A stretch of DNA of 64,000 nucleotides from Neospora caninum Liverpool (Eukaryota > Apicomplexa > Conoidasida > Eucoccidiorida > Sarcocystidae), in assembly GCF_000208865.1 (NCBI RefSeq), contig NC_018388.1, forward strand, positions 1,488,001 to 1,552,000, read 5' to 3'. The notes beneath the pieces are model-generated. The model was not told the origin of the DNA. It ran no database searches and saw only the letters and a list, made by a program, of their open reading frames with translations. The translations under genes were made by a program, and so were the position numbers. Of this stretch, positions 10,697 to 23,500 are shown piece by piece. Each line of letters opens with the position of its first letter. Position 1 is the first letter of the stretch.

Positions 10697-13217
10697 ATGT
10701 CGCCCCCATATGTTCCTTCCGTGGCCGGGGCCGAACTGTTCGGGCACATCGAAGTCGCTCCTGCACCAAGCAGCGGCACAAAGGCTGGTCCCATTGCGGC
10801 GGAAGAGTATCAAAGAGAGCTGATAAACAATGTAGGATGTATGATCGCCGTCATCGTCGCCTTGGCTGTCTTCCAGTTCACGCCCAAGCGCAAACTCAGT
10901 GATTTTTCCGCACGAAAACTCACTCACATTTCCATGGGCACTCTTCTGCTTCTCCTCAAAACAGAAGGCAAGTTTGATATTCGATGAAACCTTTTGCGCT
11001 TTTCACTCCACGGATGAATCTGCGCCGTTGACCCTCCTCGTCACAGTGTTTTTTTTCTCCAGGGAGTGTCGTGTTGGCTGTATCCACTTGAGCGTTGTTT
11101 GTCACATACAGTGTGCAGGTGTTTACGTAGAAGAGAGTGAGGAAACTGTATTTTCCAGTAACCGGTTGGTTTCCTTTGTTGATGCTCAAAGCTTCCACTT
11201 TTGTGTGCGTTGCTAAAGACAATTACCATAGCTTTTGCCTGCGCGGCCCTAGCTTCGTGGATGAGAACCAGGCATGCATCTGCATCTGGATGCTCGAGTG
11301 AAAAACATGCGAGCAGACGGGAAAAATGTATTGGTTAGGGCCCTCTTAGCAGTGCAGCAGCTGGTCTCGGTAGGAAGCTTCGTCGAAGACTAGAAGGGTA
11401 GTTCTGTAAATCTGGATCAAAAAAAGGCGTACACCCGGTGTGAATCTCACTAACTGTTGTTTCTTTGTGTCTGACTGAGAAATTAGGGAAGATTATCAGC
11501 ATCGCCATTGTTCAGAGATCCCCGACACATTGAGGGTTTCTCGCATTGGAAGGTCGTGAGCCTTATACATCGAACGTACAGTAATTCGCATCCCGCGGAC
11601 GTCACGTTTTTTGGTGGCATGCGGGTTTTCCGGCGTTGGATGCTGCAGGACATTCCTACGTCAAGATTTTTATTATCATCGTTGCCGTATGTGCTATTCT
11701 GTCGTCATTATATAAACCTCTGAGGTACGTTCTTGCTGAGATATGCGTACTTATCCTTTTCCTTTTGGTTATCGCCAGCTGCGTCTCTGCCGGATCTATT
11801 TCCTTCAATCGTCCTCTCGACGCTGCCACAGCTGAGCACACGTCACCCAGTGGGCTTTGATGCTGGCGTCTTCGCAGCTTGGCTCACCCGTGTCGAAACT
11901 TGCTTGTGAAGTTGGTTAAGACTGACTAATTGGATGTCACGGGGATACGGTGCAGCCGAACAGCGCTGAGAGACGCGAGGTCGGAAGCACGTATTTCTGT
12001 AGATATTTGCAGCCTTGAATAAAAGCCGGCGGTTTACAGCGCAAAATAGACACCAGGAGTTTCGAAGGTTGATTGTTCGTGTCCAAGCCTTCGATATTAG
12101 ATCTGGGAAATCTGCCAGCGTCTCCCGCGACTCAGCGCGGCCTCCAGAGCCCGTCAAAGCGATGTGTAAATGAACTGTATCTAGGTGCACGTGTCTTACT
12201 TCCATGATCCGTATTTTACACAGCTGCAGATAAGCTCCAATGTTCTTGCAATCCACAAACCAAGAGATACTGAAGGCCGCGCGGAGGGGCCCTCTCTGTT
12301 CACAGCCTGCGCATTGCATGTGTGTATCGGTCAAGACAGGCGAATGCAGAAACAATTCTCGTCGGCTTCTCATTATGTTTGTCGTCTCTAGCTTGGCCGT
12401 TTCTTGTTTGCTCTGGTTGACTCGTTTTCCGTTCCCTAAGATCTTACTAGTGAAACGCTACGCACGAATATGTCGCCTGTGTCTTGTGATTCAGATTTGC
12501 GAAGAAGCGTGACAAAGGAGTTATCCTGTTCAACGCCATTGTGGCCGTGTGGGCAGTCTTTGACCTCCCTTTCTCTGCCTTGGCTCCGATGTTCTATGCC
12601 GACCCATGTGGTGCTATCGTTGGGACACTCGTCGAATCCCCAAAGTGGAAGGGAGACAAGACGGTATGCCCAGCTGACTGCGGTGCCTCGCCTGATTCTT
12701 GCCTTTCGTATTTGGGTGGTTTCCGGTACCAAGAGGTGTCGATCACTGCAAGAGAAAAGTGGTTGGTGCTGGTGAGATTTGTTTGCAAGAGAAAAGTGGT
12801 CGGTGCTGGTGAGATTTGTTTGCAAGCGTACAGTGGAAGGAACGAACTGACCATCGCAGCAACGAGACCGACGGGTGAGCCCCGCCCAGCTCCTGTCCAC
12901 AGCAAAACCCGGTTCATTCCCGGCTTGTCAGTTGCGTACGCGTTCGCTTTTCCCTTCCTTCATGTTTGATTTTTCAGGTCGCTGGAAGCGCCGCGGTCTT
13001 TGTTGTGACACTCTTAGCTGCATACAGTGTGGAGTGCATCTGGCACCGCGTCGTCCTGGCGGTGCTCTGCACCATTTTGGAGGCCGTTGGGGGAGACTAT
13101 GACAACATGCTTATGAGCGCTCCAGTAATCGCCTACTACTTCCTTTTTCAGCATCAACAGCACGCGGTCAACGACGCGTGGGGCGGCCTGAGCATCCGAG
13201 GAGGCTTTTCATCCTAG
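10697..13217 (+). CDS. Phytol/dolichol-kinase-family membrane protein (CTP-dependent lipid kinase-like), 251 aa
   Basis: Exons 10697-10967, 11649-11724, 12495-12663 and 12978-13217 join in phase and end at TAG. The first intron appears to use a GC donor (CAGAAG|gcaagt); the other two are GT-AG. The protein is hydrophobic, with likely membrane segments near residues 46-60, 77-88, 94-112, 124-148, 176-192, 198-210 and 219-229. Family signatures are an N-terminal RKLTHISMG (73-81), comparable to the RKLxHxxxG of phytol kinase and CDP-lipid relatives, and a downstream block YADPCGAIVGTL (150-161) followed by KTVAGSAAVF (171-180), like the GD..A.IVGR and KT.xGS blocks of VTE5 and SEC59. EAVGGDYDN (207-215) matches the conserved C-terminal loop. 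Known members transfer phosphate from CTP or ATP to phytol, farnesol, dolichol or diacylglycerol in plastid or ER membranes. The substrate here cannot be read from sequence. The start context aaagATGtcg is acceptable, and I see no targeting extension. Confidence 0.8.
12748..12826. repeat. 37-bp direct tandem duplication in an intron
   Basis: A 37-base unit beginning gcaagagaaaagtgg occurs twice back to back, differing at one position, and is followed by the first five bases of a third copy. It lies in the third intron of the lipid-kinase-like gene, between exon 3 (ending 12663) and exon 4 (starting 12978). It looks like a recent local slippage duplication. Confidence 0.9.
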
Positions 13218-16200
13218 AGCGGCTGGTGAAAGCTGTTTCCATTCAGCAGGCAATTTCGGAGACAAGAATGCACGACGGCGCAGAGAGGACACGCTGCTTC
13301 AGCAGGATGTGAAGAGAACTGAACTGCCACATCAAGTTGCGGATGCGCCGTAGAACAGCGGTTCCACGTGCGTAAGTAGATGCTGAGACTGGATTCTGGT
13401 GGACGTGTTGACTAGGGCAGACCACACTAGTGGACAGGCGCGGGGATGCTGTAGATGATGCTATAGGTGCCCATACGCTGGTGCGTAGCGGTATGCCTTT
13501 CCCGGAGTCTGTGCCCCTTCAGGACGGTATGCGGCCGCGATTCTTTTTCTGCCTGAAATGGATCGTTCCGTCCGTTTCACCGTATATCTAGAGAACACAG
13601 GGAAAATGAATGCCAGGATATTCGTATAAACTGAGCTCGGGAAAGTACTCTAGTGTCCTTCTAGGAACTACCACTTCAGGCACGTCTCGGTTGTTCGGTA
13701 CTCCTGCTAATCACGGTTGAAGGAAGATGCGGAGACAAGCATGTGCGCCGATATCCATGCCTTTCCTTGATGATTTATTGTATACATGACGGTAGTCAGG
13801 TGAGCAGCAGGTTGCGGTTCGAGCGACATTGTCGTGTGCTCAGCTTTCTCTCTATTAGTCGCTAACGCTTTTTCTGCAAACTTCCATATTCACGTTCAAC
13901 TGAAGAAGCAGCGACGCTCCGTCGCTCATGGGCCTTGCCTCGGACAACGATATACACGGGCCGCCATACGGCCTGACACACGGCTGTGGAATGCTGTAAC
14001 TCGGCTTCCTGCCGCAGTCGCACTAAGTCTCTTGTCAGGAAGTAGAGTCCCATTCCATTTCAAACCTTTTTTATTGCACGGAAATCTCGCAGCTGCTGTT
14101 GACTCCCCTCATCGGCCAGGAAAAACCTAGCGCATCACAGGACACCGGCCATACCTTCTGCCGTCTGCTGTAGAGCACGCAAACTGATTCCAAGATCAGA
14201 GATGGGTCACTGAAAAGACCTCCAAATGCGAGGTTCACGTCGTACGAGAACTGGCAGATGCTTCAGACTTGAGAGCCAGTCGAAAAAAGTCGTTTTTTTT
14301 TCCAATGACCCTCGCCAGTCCGAGAGTCGGTTGAGTTGGCCCCAGGCTGGGCCAGGTGCCTCCGTGCCATCTGAAGCGGAAGCGCGGAAAAAGGAGTTTA
14401 CAACCGAAGTGTTCGTAGCAATTTCCCCAGGTTTAGAAAAAACTTCCCTCCAAAGTCACCCAAAGAAGGAGAAAGCGAGACACAGACTCCACGGAGAACT
14501 GGTAGCGAGTTTCTGCAGGTTTTCGAGGGCCCTTCTCTCGCGCGTTATATGCGGCGGGACAGATGAACCGTGCAGAAGAAAATGGACAGATATTGGTCTC
14601 CCCGCTTGTAGAGAGGAGGATTTGAGGACGAGAGAGGCTCTACACACGCTAAATCAAAGGGAAATTTGCCCGCGGAATTCTTACCTGTGTGTGTTTTGCT
14701 TGCTCTCGTCCTGAACAGGGACGGAGCCGCCCGGTAGAAAACGTATCGATTCTCTCTGTCGTGCGCCCCAGCGTGTTGAGAGAAGACGCTCATCGCTCCG
14801 AGAGACGAGATTCTTGGACAACATACAGAACCGTGTGGCTTTCCCGTTCGGGTCTCTTGTCCGTCGAAATCCATCGAAAAGGCCCTCTCTTGCCGCCAGT
14901 CTCTGACGAGTTTCCGGTTGTTTTGCTTTTGTTACAGCCACTGCTTGGGGTGTTTTGTGGTTGGCTGATTGACGGTCGTCTTCGCCGCTGTGTGTTCTCT
15001 GTCGCTTCTCTGTGTGTCCCTTGAATTTCCCTTTTCGTCAGCGAGGCGACCGCCGTTGAAAAAAGTTTTCGAGAAAATATGTACAACAACGATACAACTC
15101 CCCGGTTGTCCCGTTTCCCTCTGTCCGACCCTCTGGTCGCCTGCCGTCTTCTCGGCGTTGTTTGCCGTCCGTCCTCGGGTGGCGTCTTGATTTTTTTCGG
15201 CCATCGATTCCTCCACGTTCTCGATCTGTTTTTGGTTCTCTACCGTGACAACATATTTCCTCCTATCGTCTAGCCTGCTTTGACCCTGGTCCAGAAAAGA
15301 CGAGTCTCTTCGCGGGAACGCATCCTCCCGCCGTTCCGTTGTGATAGTCCTCCTGCTGCAACCCCCCCTCTCCTTCGACTTCCCTCACACCGCGCCTCTG
15401 CTGCTGTCTCTCGAGGCATTTTTTCGCAAGATATTTCAATCCACTCGCGAGTGTACGTGCATCTCCAACGATCTCCACGTTTTCCTCTCCATCGATCTGG
15501 CACATGCGTAGATGTACGCCGATGCATGCACTGTAGATATCCCCTGGTCTGAGTCCTGAAGCCTCTGAACCGCCGCCACTCCGCTGGCGCAACACGCGTC
15601 GACCCGTTTTTTTCTTCGACCTTCTTCCCCCCCCAAGGCGCCCTGCCTTTCGAGCGTCCAGGGCTAACGGGGGCCTGCCCGCTCTCCCTCCACTCTGTGG
15701 GTCCTGGTATCCTGCCTGCGTCGCTTTCTCTACACTCCCTTCATTGAGAAAGAAGCCGGGGAACCTACACTGACCTAAACTTTGTTTCCTCCCAGTTTTG
15801 GCCTCTCGGAAGGCCTCCGCGCCGCACAGGCATGTTTCGTGACCGTGAGGAAGCGGAAAGGAGGAGTCTCGTCGAAGCCGTTGTCCCGTTCGTCTCCGGT
15901 CGTTGGAGATCGCGTTTCATCTTTTGTGCTTCCACTTCGTTGCCATCTCGTTACGCTTCGTCGCTCTCTCTCGGTCTCCCGCTCCTCTCCCGCTTTGTCG
16001 CTGTGCCGAGGAGACTTGCCGTTTCTCTCCATTTCTGTTGAATGATTCACTGCATTACGGTCCTGGAAGAATGTACGCTACAGAACGCCGTTGACTCTCT
16101 GGGAGCAACGTAGGCAGCGCGCTGTCCCTTCGTTTCCCTCCGTTCTTCGTCTCTTCAGAAGCTCTCGAACGCGACAAAAATGAGGAAGGGGCGTAGTAAG

Positions 16201-16264
16201 CGAAACGGACACAGCACCAGCACGCCTTGTACTCGCGTTCAAACACCAGGCACCCGCCCTTTTG

Positions 16265-16295
<31 letters not shown>

Positions 16296-17186
16296 ATATA
16301 TATATATATATATTATAGTATATATATATAGATGTATTTGTTTTTGTTCGCCTATGCTGTATCTGTACACATTCTGGCCAGTAGAAAATCTCCGCAGGCA
16401 CCTCATCCTGGATTCATGCCATTGCTTCCAGTCATTGTCGTTTTCATGTCGCTTTCTTTTTTCCCGTTTTTTGTGCTCTGTTTCACTTCTGCTTCTGCTG
16501 GACGAGGAGTGGCCGTTTAGATCCTTTACTACGGCGGCCCCGCTCACTTCATTGCCGTGTCCCTCCTGTACTATATCTTTTTTCCTTCTTTTTCCGAAGC
16601 GGACTGAAAGGGAGTCTCCTGCCTTTCCCTTCGCTGTTCGTCTGTGCTTCGTTCTCTGGCGCTGTAACACGCCGCTTGGCGTCTCTTTTCTCGTTCTCCG
16701 CTTCACGAAGTTTCTCGCTTTCTCTTCGCGTCGCCAAACCGAGACATTCCCGGCCCGTTGACTCCCTCTCTCGCTCGTTATTTTGATGGTGTTCGCTGTA
16801 GTGACGACTGCATTGGGCGGTCGCGTCGTCTCCTGCAATGTCGCCTTTTCTCCACGAATCCTGTGCGTTTCGCGCTGTGCCGACAAAAGTCGCCCTTCGT
16901 GGTTCTGGTTGTGCGTGTCTGCGCGTCGTCATTGTCTCTCGTTTCGAGAAGGCCTGTGTACGATATAGAAACAGGACACGGAGGCGTCCGTACGTGCGAA
17001 TGCATGGGTGTGAATGCGGCCGATGTCGCGGCCGGTCAACTGTTTTTCAATTCCAGTCGTTTACTAGTTTGCTTCCTCTCCTTCCTTGCCGTTCCCCCAT
17101 CAGCCGGATCGCTGGAGCGACGAAGGGGTCCGGCATCTCATCCTCCTGTGTCCTCTCGATCCTCCAAAAGGGGATCCCACGCAGGA
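13218..17186 (+). promoter_or_regulatory. Intergenic region with probable promoter and 5' leader of the guanylate cyclase
   Basis: No gene is supportable here. From about 14.9 kb the plus strand becomes rich in C and T (runs such as ctctctcg and ttcctccttc), as T. gondii 5' leaders typically are. The stretch ends at the first candidate coding exon of the cyclase. Frames such as 14226-14714 plus are open for about 160 codons but have no domain and no matching splice sites. A compound (TA)n tract lies at 16265-16330. Where transcription starts cannot be read from the sequence. Confidence 0.4.
16265..16330. repeat. (TA)n microsatellite
   Basis: Three TA runs are separated by short TTATAG interruptions upstream of the cyclase coding region. 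It is the leftmost TA tract in the window. Confidence 0.95.
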
Positions 17187-17581
17187 TGCACGCCAACTTC
17201 TGTCTCGCCCTGGGTGACGCACCAGGAGACACCTCTCCCTCTCTGTGTGTCTCTCCTGTTGGTCCTCTCTATACTGTGCTTCTCACCTGTGTCTCTCGGT
17301 CGCGCGCCATCCAGCTAGGGACTCGTGTCTCTTGTCCTTCTTTTCAGCTTCTCCCGCGGATCCCTCTCAACGCGTGCGGAAGCGGCCACATGACGACCCC
17401 CGAGGGCGCGGCCGCGAGCATGGCGGCGGCGCACATCCGGCTGCGAGCGCTCAGGCGATCAAGAGCGCCGAGAAGAGCCGCAACCCTAGGCATCAGTCGA
17501 CGCAGAAGCAGATGTCGTTCCTCCAGGGAAAACATCAGCAGCGCGTCGGCAACGTCGTTAGTCGTCTCGGGCCCGCTGCAG
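17187..17581 (+). other. GC: Guanylate cyclase: N-terminal exons
   Basis: The exon 17348-17581 has a strong acceptor (ccttcttttcag) and a strong donor (gtaaag). It encodes a basic, low-complexity N-terminus. It is entered in phase 1, so coding sequence must begin upstream unless an internal Met is used. The best candidate is a 28-nt exon, 17187-17214, starting ATGCACGCC and ending at donor gtgacg, which also leaves phase 1. The first in-frame Met inside the larger exon is in QMSFLQGK near 17512, a possible alternative start. Confidence 0.5.
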
Positions 17582-20500
17582 GTAAAGAGTGCCCGAAGGG
17601 AAGGAACCAGGAAACAGAGAGGGAGTGTCGACGCAGCTAGCGTGTACTGGCAGGAGACCTCGGGGACAAAACTCGCGACGTCGATCTGCTGCGTCTGTGT
17701 TCACGGACGGCTGTACCTCGGATCTGGGAAAAAAGTCGAATTGGTCAGGCACCGCAATTTGTGTTATGCTCGTTTCTGGCGACGAGCGTTTTCGCCAAGT
17801 GTGTCCCGCTTGTGCTCGTCTCTTCAGGTTCGGGGCCCTGAGGTGTTTGGCTTCTAAGCCGATCCGGCGCTCTGGTTTGTGGGTTTGTGCGTTTCCCGCA
17901 GTCGGCCAGACGACGTTGATGGACAAGAAACGGAAGCTGTATAGCGACACCAGTCAGCAGCCTCTCTGGAGCTTGCGGAAAATAACCATCAACCCTACCG
18001 ACAAGGATGACCTTCGCCGCTTCCCGTCGAACGCGATCTACACGCACCGGTACTCGGTGATGACGTTCGCCGTCAAGAACCTGTGGGAGCAGTTTCACCG
18101 TGTGATCAACTGGTGGTTCCTGGTCATGACCATCATTCAGGCGGTTCCGCAGCTCCACTACAACCCGAACCATGCCTGGTCGACGGCGCTGCCCTTTGCG
18201 ATCGTGCTGGTCTTTGGCATGCTGAAGGATGCGTTCACAGACCTCGGCCGGAGGCAGCGAGACCGCGTGCTGAACCAGCGCGTGTGTTGCATCGTCGACG
18301 GGCACACGCCGCAGCTGCGACTGCTGCAGTGGCAAGGCGTCCGCGTGGGGAACATCCTGCGCTTGACTGACGGCGAGGAGGTGCCGGCCGACATCGTCGT
18401 TTTGGCGACCTCGAATTCGGACGGCGTGGCCTACGTAGAGACGAGCAAGCTCGACGGGGAAACAAATCTCAAGTTCAAGCAAGGGGTGAAGGAGACGCGC
18501 GGCGAGAGCTCGCCGCTTTCGATCGCAGGCATTCGAGGCCGCGTGGTGTGCGAGAAGCCGTGTGCAGTCATGGACGCCTTCACAGGCAGTCTGAAACTCG
18601 ACGCTCATCCGCGCGCGACGCCTCTGGACATTGTCCACTTCATCCAGCGGGGTTCGCACATTCGCAACACGGAGTGGCTCTACGGGGTGGTCATCTACAC
18701 GGGCGAAGACACGCGAATTCAAAAGAACGCCGCACCGCCGGGGTTCAAGCGCCCCCACATTGAGAAGGACATCAACACGTACCTGTTCATTTCCTTCTTC
18801 ATTGTCTTCCTCACGATCCTCATCTCCGTTATGAGCAAGTGGAGCGTTCAGGAGCGCGACAGCGGTGACGCGGGCGTGGCTGAGTCCGGCTCGTCGGGAA
18901 GCTCCGGTTCCTCCAGCGTCGAGCCGGCTCAGACCTACGGCAGCAGCGTCGAGTTTATGCTCGGCTCTCGGGACTTGCTCCAGAATCCGTGGATGTCGAT
19001 CCTCCGCTTCCTCGCGGTCTACGCGCCCGTTTTGCCCCTTTCTCTTCCCTTGATTCTCGACGTCGTCTATCTTCTTCAGTCGGTCCTGATTGAGGGCGAC
19101 ATCCACATTCGCGGCGGCGGCCGCTTGCCTTCGACGGGGCCGAGCACCGGCAGCACTAGTTCGCTGACGGTTGCTGAGGACGCGCTCCACGACGGCGAAG
19201 GAGGCCCGCTGGAGTACTCCCACGCCTCTCAGCACGCGGCCCCGTCCCAGCAGCCCCTGGCTTTTGTGTCCAAGGGACTATACAAGACTCGGCGTTTCTT
19301 GTCCGAGAAGTTCTCGTCGCGAGCGTCTGGTCGCTGGGGCGCTCACAGCGTGGAGCGCCGCGACACGCCGCGCGAGGAGGACGACGAACGCGAGACGAAC
19401 GGCGAAAACGTACCCAGCGGGACGCCGGCTGTGCCGGGAAGTGGAGACCGCGGAGACGAGGAGACAGGCGAGAACGCAGAAGGCGCCGGAGAGCCCGACC
19501 ACAAGGCTGACGATCGGTTGGACGTGAAGAGGCTGGACACTGCCGCCCACGCGGCTTCGCCACCGGCGACAAGCGCGTCGGAGGCTACGAACCTGCAAGA
19601 TGACGACCAGGACGGTGTGCCCCCGGAGGAGAAAGCGTCCGTTTTCGGAGGACGCAGAAGCGACGAACGCGACCGGAAGTCGTCGTGCTCCAGGTACTCC
19701 GAGGGCGGCGCGGAAAAGGCCATCCACGCGACCTCAGTCGGCAGGTTCCCCGGCTCCGTGCTGCCGAACCCGTACAGCAAGTTGCACGGCGACACCACCA
19801 ACGCGGGATTCGAGAGCAGCTGGCAGAACTACTCGTCGGGGCATCCAAACACGCGGTCCCTTCTCCTCGCCCCTGGAGGTGGGCCGGGCTCCTGGTGCCC
19901 CACGGGAAATTTCGATGGAGAGGATGTGTGGGCGGAAGTGCACACCCCTGCGTTGAATCCGAATCTGGGCCAGGTCGACTTCATCTTCACCGACAAAACG
20001 GGGACCATCACAGAAAACGACATGACCTTCAGCATGTGCAGCGTGGCTGGAAAAATCTACGGAATGGCCTCGTGTGGCGGCGGTTTAGACGGCGCCGAAA
20101 GCACTGACTATGGTAGGTTCACACTCCGCTAGTCGACAAAGGCTTTCGCTGCGTTTACACATTGATATATTTATAATCTCTGTTACGTCGAGGGGCTCAC
20201 ACACGTCGAGAAACGCATGCATGGTGCTGACTGCACATGCGCGTTGCGCGTCAGTGTGCACGTACATGCATTCCTACAAAGTGAGTGTCACGGCGACGCT
20301 GATGCTGTGGCCAGGCGCGCGGACCGGCTTTGTCTGTTACGTCTCCGCCTTTCCCGGCTGCGCCGTCTCGCCTCCACTCATATGAGGCGACGCATGTCCG
20401 GTGCATGTGCCTCAGGGTCTCGGGTATGGGCTCTAACTGCAGCCTCGTCAAGAGGCTCCCGGGACCGGCTCATGTTGCAGCCTCAGAGGACAGGCAGCGT

Positions 20501-23500
20501 CAGTAGCGCTCGAAGCCAGGCGATATCTGTTTCTGCGCTTGCCGAGGGCACTCCGAGACGAGTCCCCACGCTTCGGCTGAGGTCGCACACCTATCGAGGC
20601 AGGTAGGACGCAGGAATCTGCAGCAGAAACGCGGGGATGGCGTCGAAGGCTAGGAGAGGGGGACAGAGTGCATGGACCAGTCGGCTTCGTCAGCGTGTGC
20701 ACGCTGCAGACTCTTCCGGATGCAGATGAGAGCGCACGACGACAGCTTCTAGGATGGAGGGCACGCGTGTGTGAATGCGGTGCGCGTCATATGTTTTTGT
20801 TTCATCTTCTGTTCACGCGGTGGCGCCTGGCCGTCGAGGTTTTACCCGCTCCGTGTCCTCTCTCCCTTTTGCTCGCCTCGCGGTCGACAGTCTCCAGTTG
20901 CTTCTGCGTGTGGGACTCTGCCGCAGGCTCCAATCGCGACTGTCGCGAACATCGCAAGATGACGAGGAGAAGGCGAAAGACTCCTCACCGGGTGCCGGGG
21001 GATCTCCGCTGTCGCGCGGCAGTTCGTCTCGCGTCTCGGGCTCGACGTCGTTCGAGGCGCACGAGGGAATTGGAGGCGATCAGGAAGACGAAGCGGGTCC
21101 CGGCGACAGAGACACCCCGTCTGCCCCGGCGGAGGGCCCGGCCTCTGGGGCGCCGCCATTGATGGTGCGTGAAGGCATTCATGGAGCGTCGCTGTGGCGA
21201 AGACCCAACGGAAGCGCCGGTGAGCCCCAGACACCCAGAAGGAGCGCCTCAGACGGTCGCAAGTCCGAGCGATGCGTACACCGATCACACGGTCACGCCT
21301 TGGACCACGCATCCAGAATGACAAACCCCTGTTTTACATCCAAGTAAATCATTCAAAAGTCAAGATCCTCTCACTCCAATGTCCCCTTGGATATGGGCAG
21401 ACAAGGCTCGTATGGATCCTGCGTATATTCGGGATTGCGTCCACATGTGCGCAGTGTCAGCGGCATGGTCCTCCAACTCGTTTCCTTCCGTTTTCTTGTT
21501 TTGTCCAGGCCGGCTTTCTACGAGTAGACAGAGCAGCCGGCAGCAGTCGGAGGACGAGCGACAGCACACGGAAGGCGATGGGGGAGAGACAGAAGACGAC
21601 AGGAGCACGATGTCGCGTCGAGGGCGAGAGCAGAGATACTCGCGAGAGTTCCGGGGAGGAAGCCGCAGCTCGACGTCGCAGGACGGCGAACTCAGCGACC
21701 GCCAGCCGCTACGGTGTATTCGAAGCATCGGCGATGGATATATCGTCCGAGACGTTCGAGGACCGGGGAACGCTGCGAGTATGCAGCAGTCAGGCGTGGC
21801 ATTTTCGCGTCCCGTCTCGCAATTCACCTTTACATCGCGGGTGGCCGGGGACGAAAGCCCTGACGACCAGCGCCGGCTCATATTCTCAGGACGAGGTGAG
21901 GGAGCGCTGTTGGGGTAGAGGAGACATGCAGGCTGCATGTCACACTAGAGAGAGGAGCGAAATCTGCCAAAATGCACCTGGAAACGCTCGCGAAATAGTT
22001 GACACACAGAAATTGGGGGGGTTTGGGGAACGAAAAGATGCACACTCGCGCAATGCGTTTGGCACACTCGCATGTGTACAGCTTTAGATGCCTAGATGTG
22101 TCGATGGAATGTGCAGACTGCGCCGGAACGCTTCCCTTTCGGATTGGGACGCGGCATTCTGGTGTTCTGCGACATGCGTGTACGTAGTCGCGGGGACAAG
22201 AGCTTTTTCCATGTGTGTGCCGTTCGCGGCTTTGGCTGAAAAATATGCATGTCCACAGGCTCGCCTCGCAGTGTGTCCCCGCCCTCGGAGCGCGGCGTCG
22301 CCTCGCCATCGATTGGGGAAGAGGGCCCGCCGCTGTCGCCGCAAGTGAGTCCCACGGGGTCTGGACCGAGAGCGCGAAGGGGGCCGCGCGGCTCGTTGTT
22401 CATGCCCGCGGTTGAGGAGGAGGACGAGCACGACAGCTACTCGCGGGCACGCAGTCGCGACCTGCACGCAGGCATACCCCCGCATCTTTCTCCTTCTCCG
22501 AGCCGGGCTGGCGTCCCGTTTTTGTACGACGATATCGAGTTTCCCACCGGCTTTCGTGAGACGCCGATGGAAGGCCAGATTCGGAGAAACTGCGACTTCT
22601 ACGACGCGTCAATTTTCACGGACTTGGCTCGCAGAGATCTGCGCAGTCACCGCATCAACGAGTTCATCAAATGTATGGCCCTCTGCAACACGGTCGTCCC
22701 CTGGGTGTACACAGCGATGCCATGCTCGTCGGGAGGCCCTGGGATGTCCTCGACAGCCAACTTCTCCGCCGCTGCTTACCCGACCGGGGGCCCAGGCAAT
22801 TCCCTGTTCTCTTGCTCCGCCTCCGTCTTCACCGCCCCCGCCACTGCCGTCACAGGCTTCACCTCCGGCGCCCAGCATGCTGCGGATGTGTCCGAGGTCG
22901 CTGCGGCGGACGACGAGGAGGAGAAAAACCTGTCTGAGCTGCTTCTGCCCACGGGGCTGGGAGGGGCGCCAGGCCCAGGTGGGGCCAAGGGAGACCCTCA
23001 GCTCCTGCCTCTGCTCGGGCGTCAAGGACAAACTGGTGGGGGCTTCGCTGCTTCGGGCGCAGGCGTCTCGTCTCCCGGAGGGGGCGCCGGCGGGGCAGGA
23101 GGCCCGGGGGCTCGCGGGCACGTGGGGCTCCACGCCTCAAGGCGGACGCGTGCAGGCAGCGAGTGCTCCCGAGGGGCGACCTCCAGAGCCGTCCCGTTGC
23201 TCGGCACCGATGCAGCAGGAGCAGGCGGCGGACCGGTAGGGAGACGCACCCGGAAGAACCGAGTACAAAAATTGGCGGGCAGAGTGCCGACAGAGACATG
23301 GAAAGAATGAACGTCTGAAGGCTATGCAGAGAAGACGCGAACCGACAGAATTCGCCGTGTCTATAGATAGACGCATCATCCCGTTTCTTCGGTCTTTTTT
23401 TCTACGGTTCCTTACATCTGTAGATTTGCATGAGTCGTTGGGGCACTTGGACCCCCCCGCCATATATCTATACCTATACAGAGATTGATATATGTCGTTG

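Noticed and set aside
14226..14714. 162-codon plus-strand frame as a gene or as a cyclase 5' exon
   Set aside because: It has no recognisable domain, its ends do not match splice sites that fit the phase of exon 17348-17581, and the composition is unlike the confirmed exons.
16265..16330. Repeats with spacers considered as a CRISPR-like array
   Set aside because: The units are simple TA dinucleotides with slippage interruptions, in a eukaryotic gene-flanking region.
17745..19235. 496-codon open frame on the minus strand
   Set aside because: It is an antisense shadow of the cyclase P4-ATPase exon. The GC-rich plus-strand coding suppresses stops, and the minus translation is Arg/Leu/Val-rich without domains.
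22412..23239. Alternative 275-codon plus-strand frame overlapping the cyclase
   Set aside because: It is a different frame of exon 22259-23235. Only the chosen frame joins the neighbouring exons in phase.
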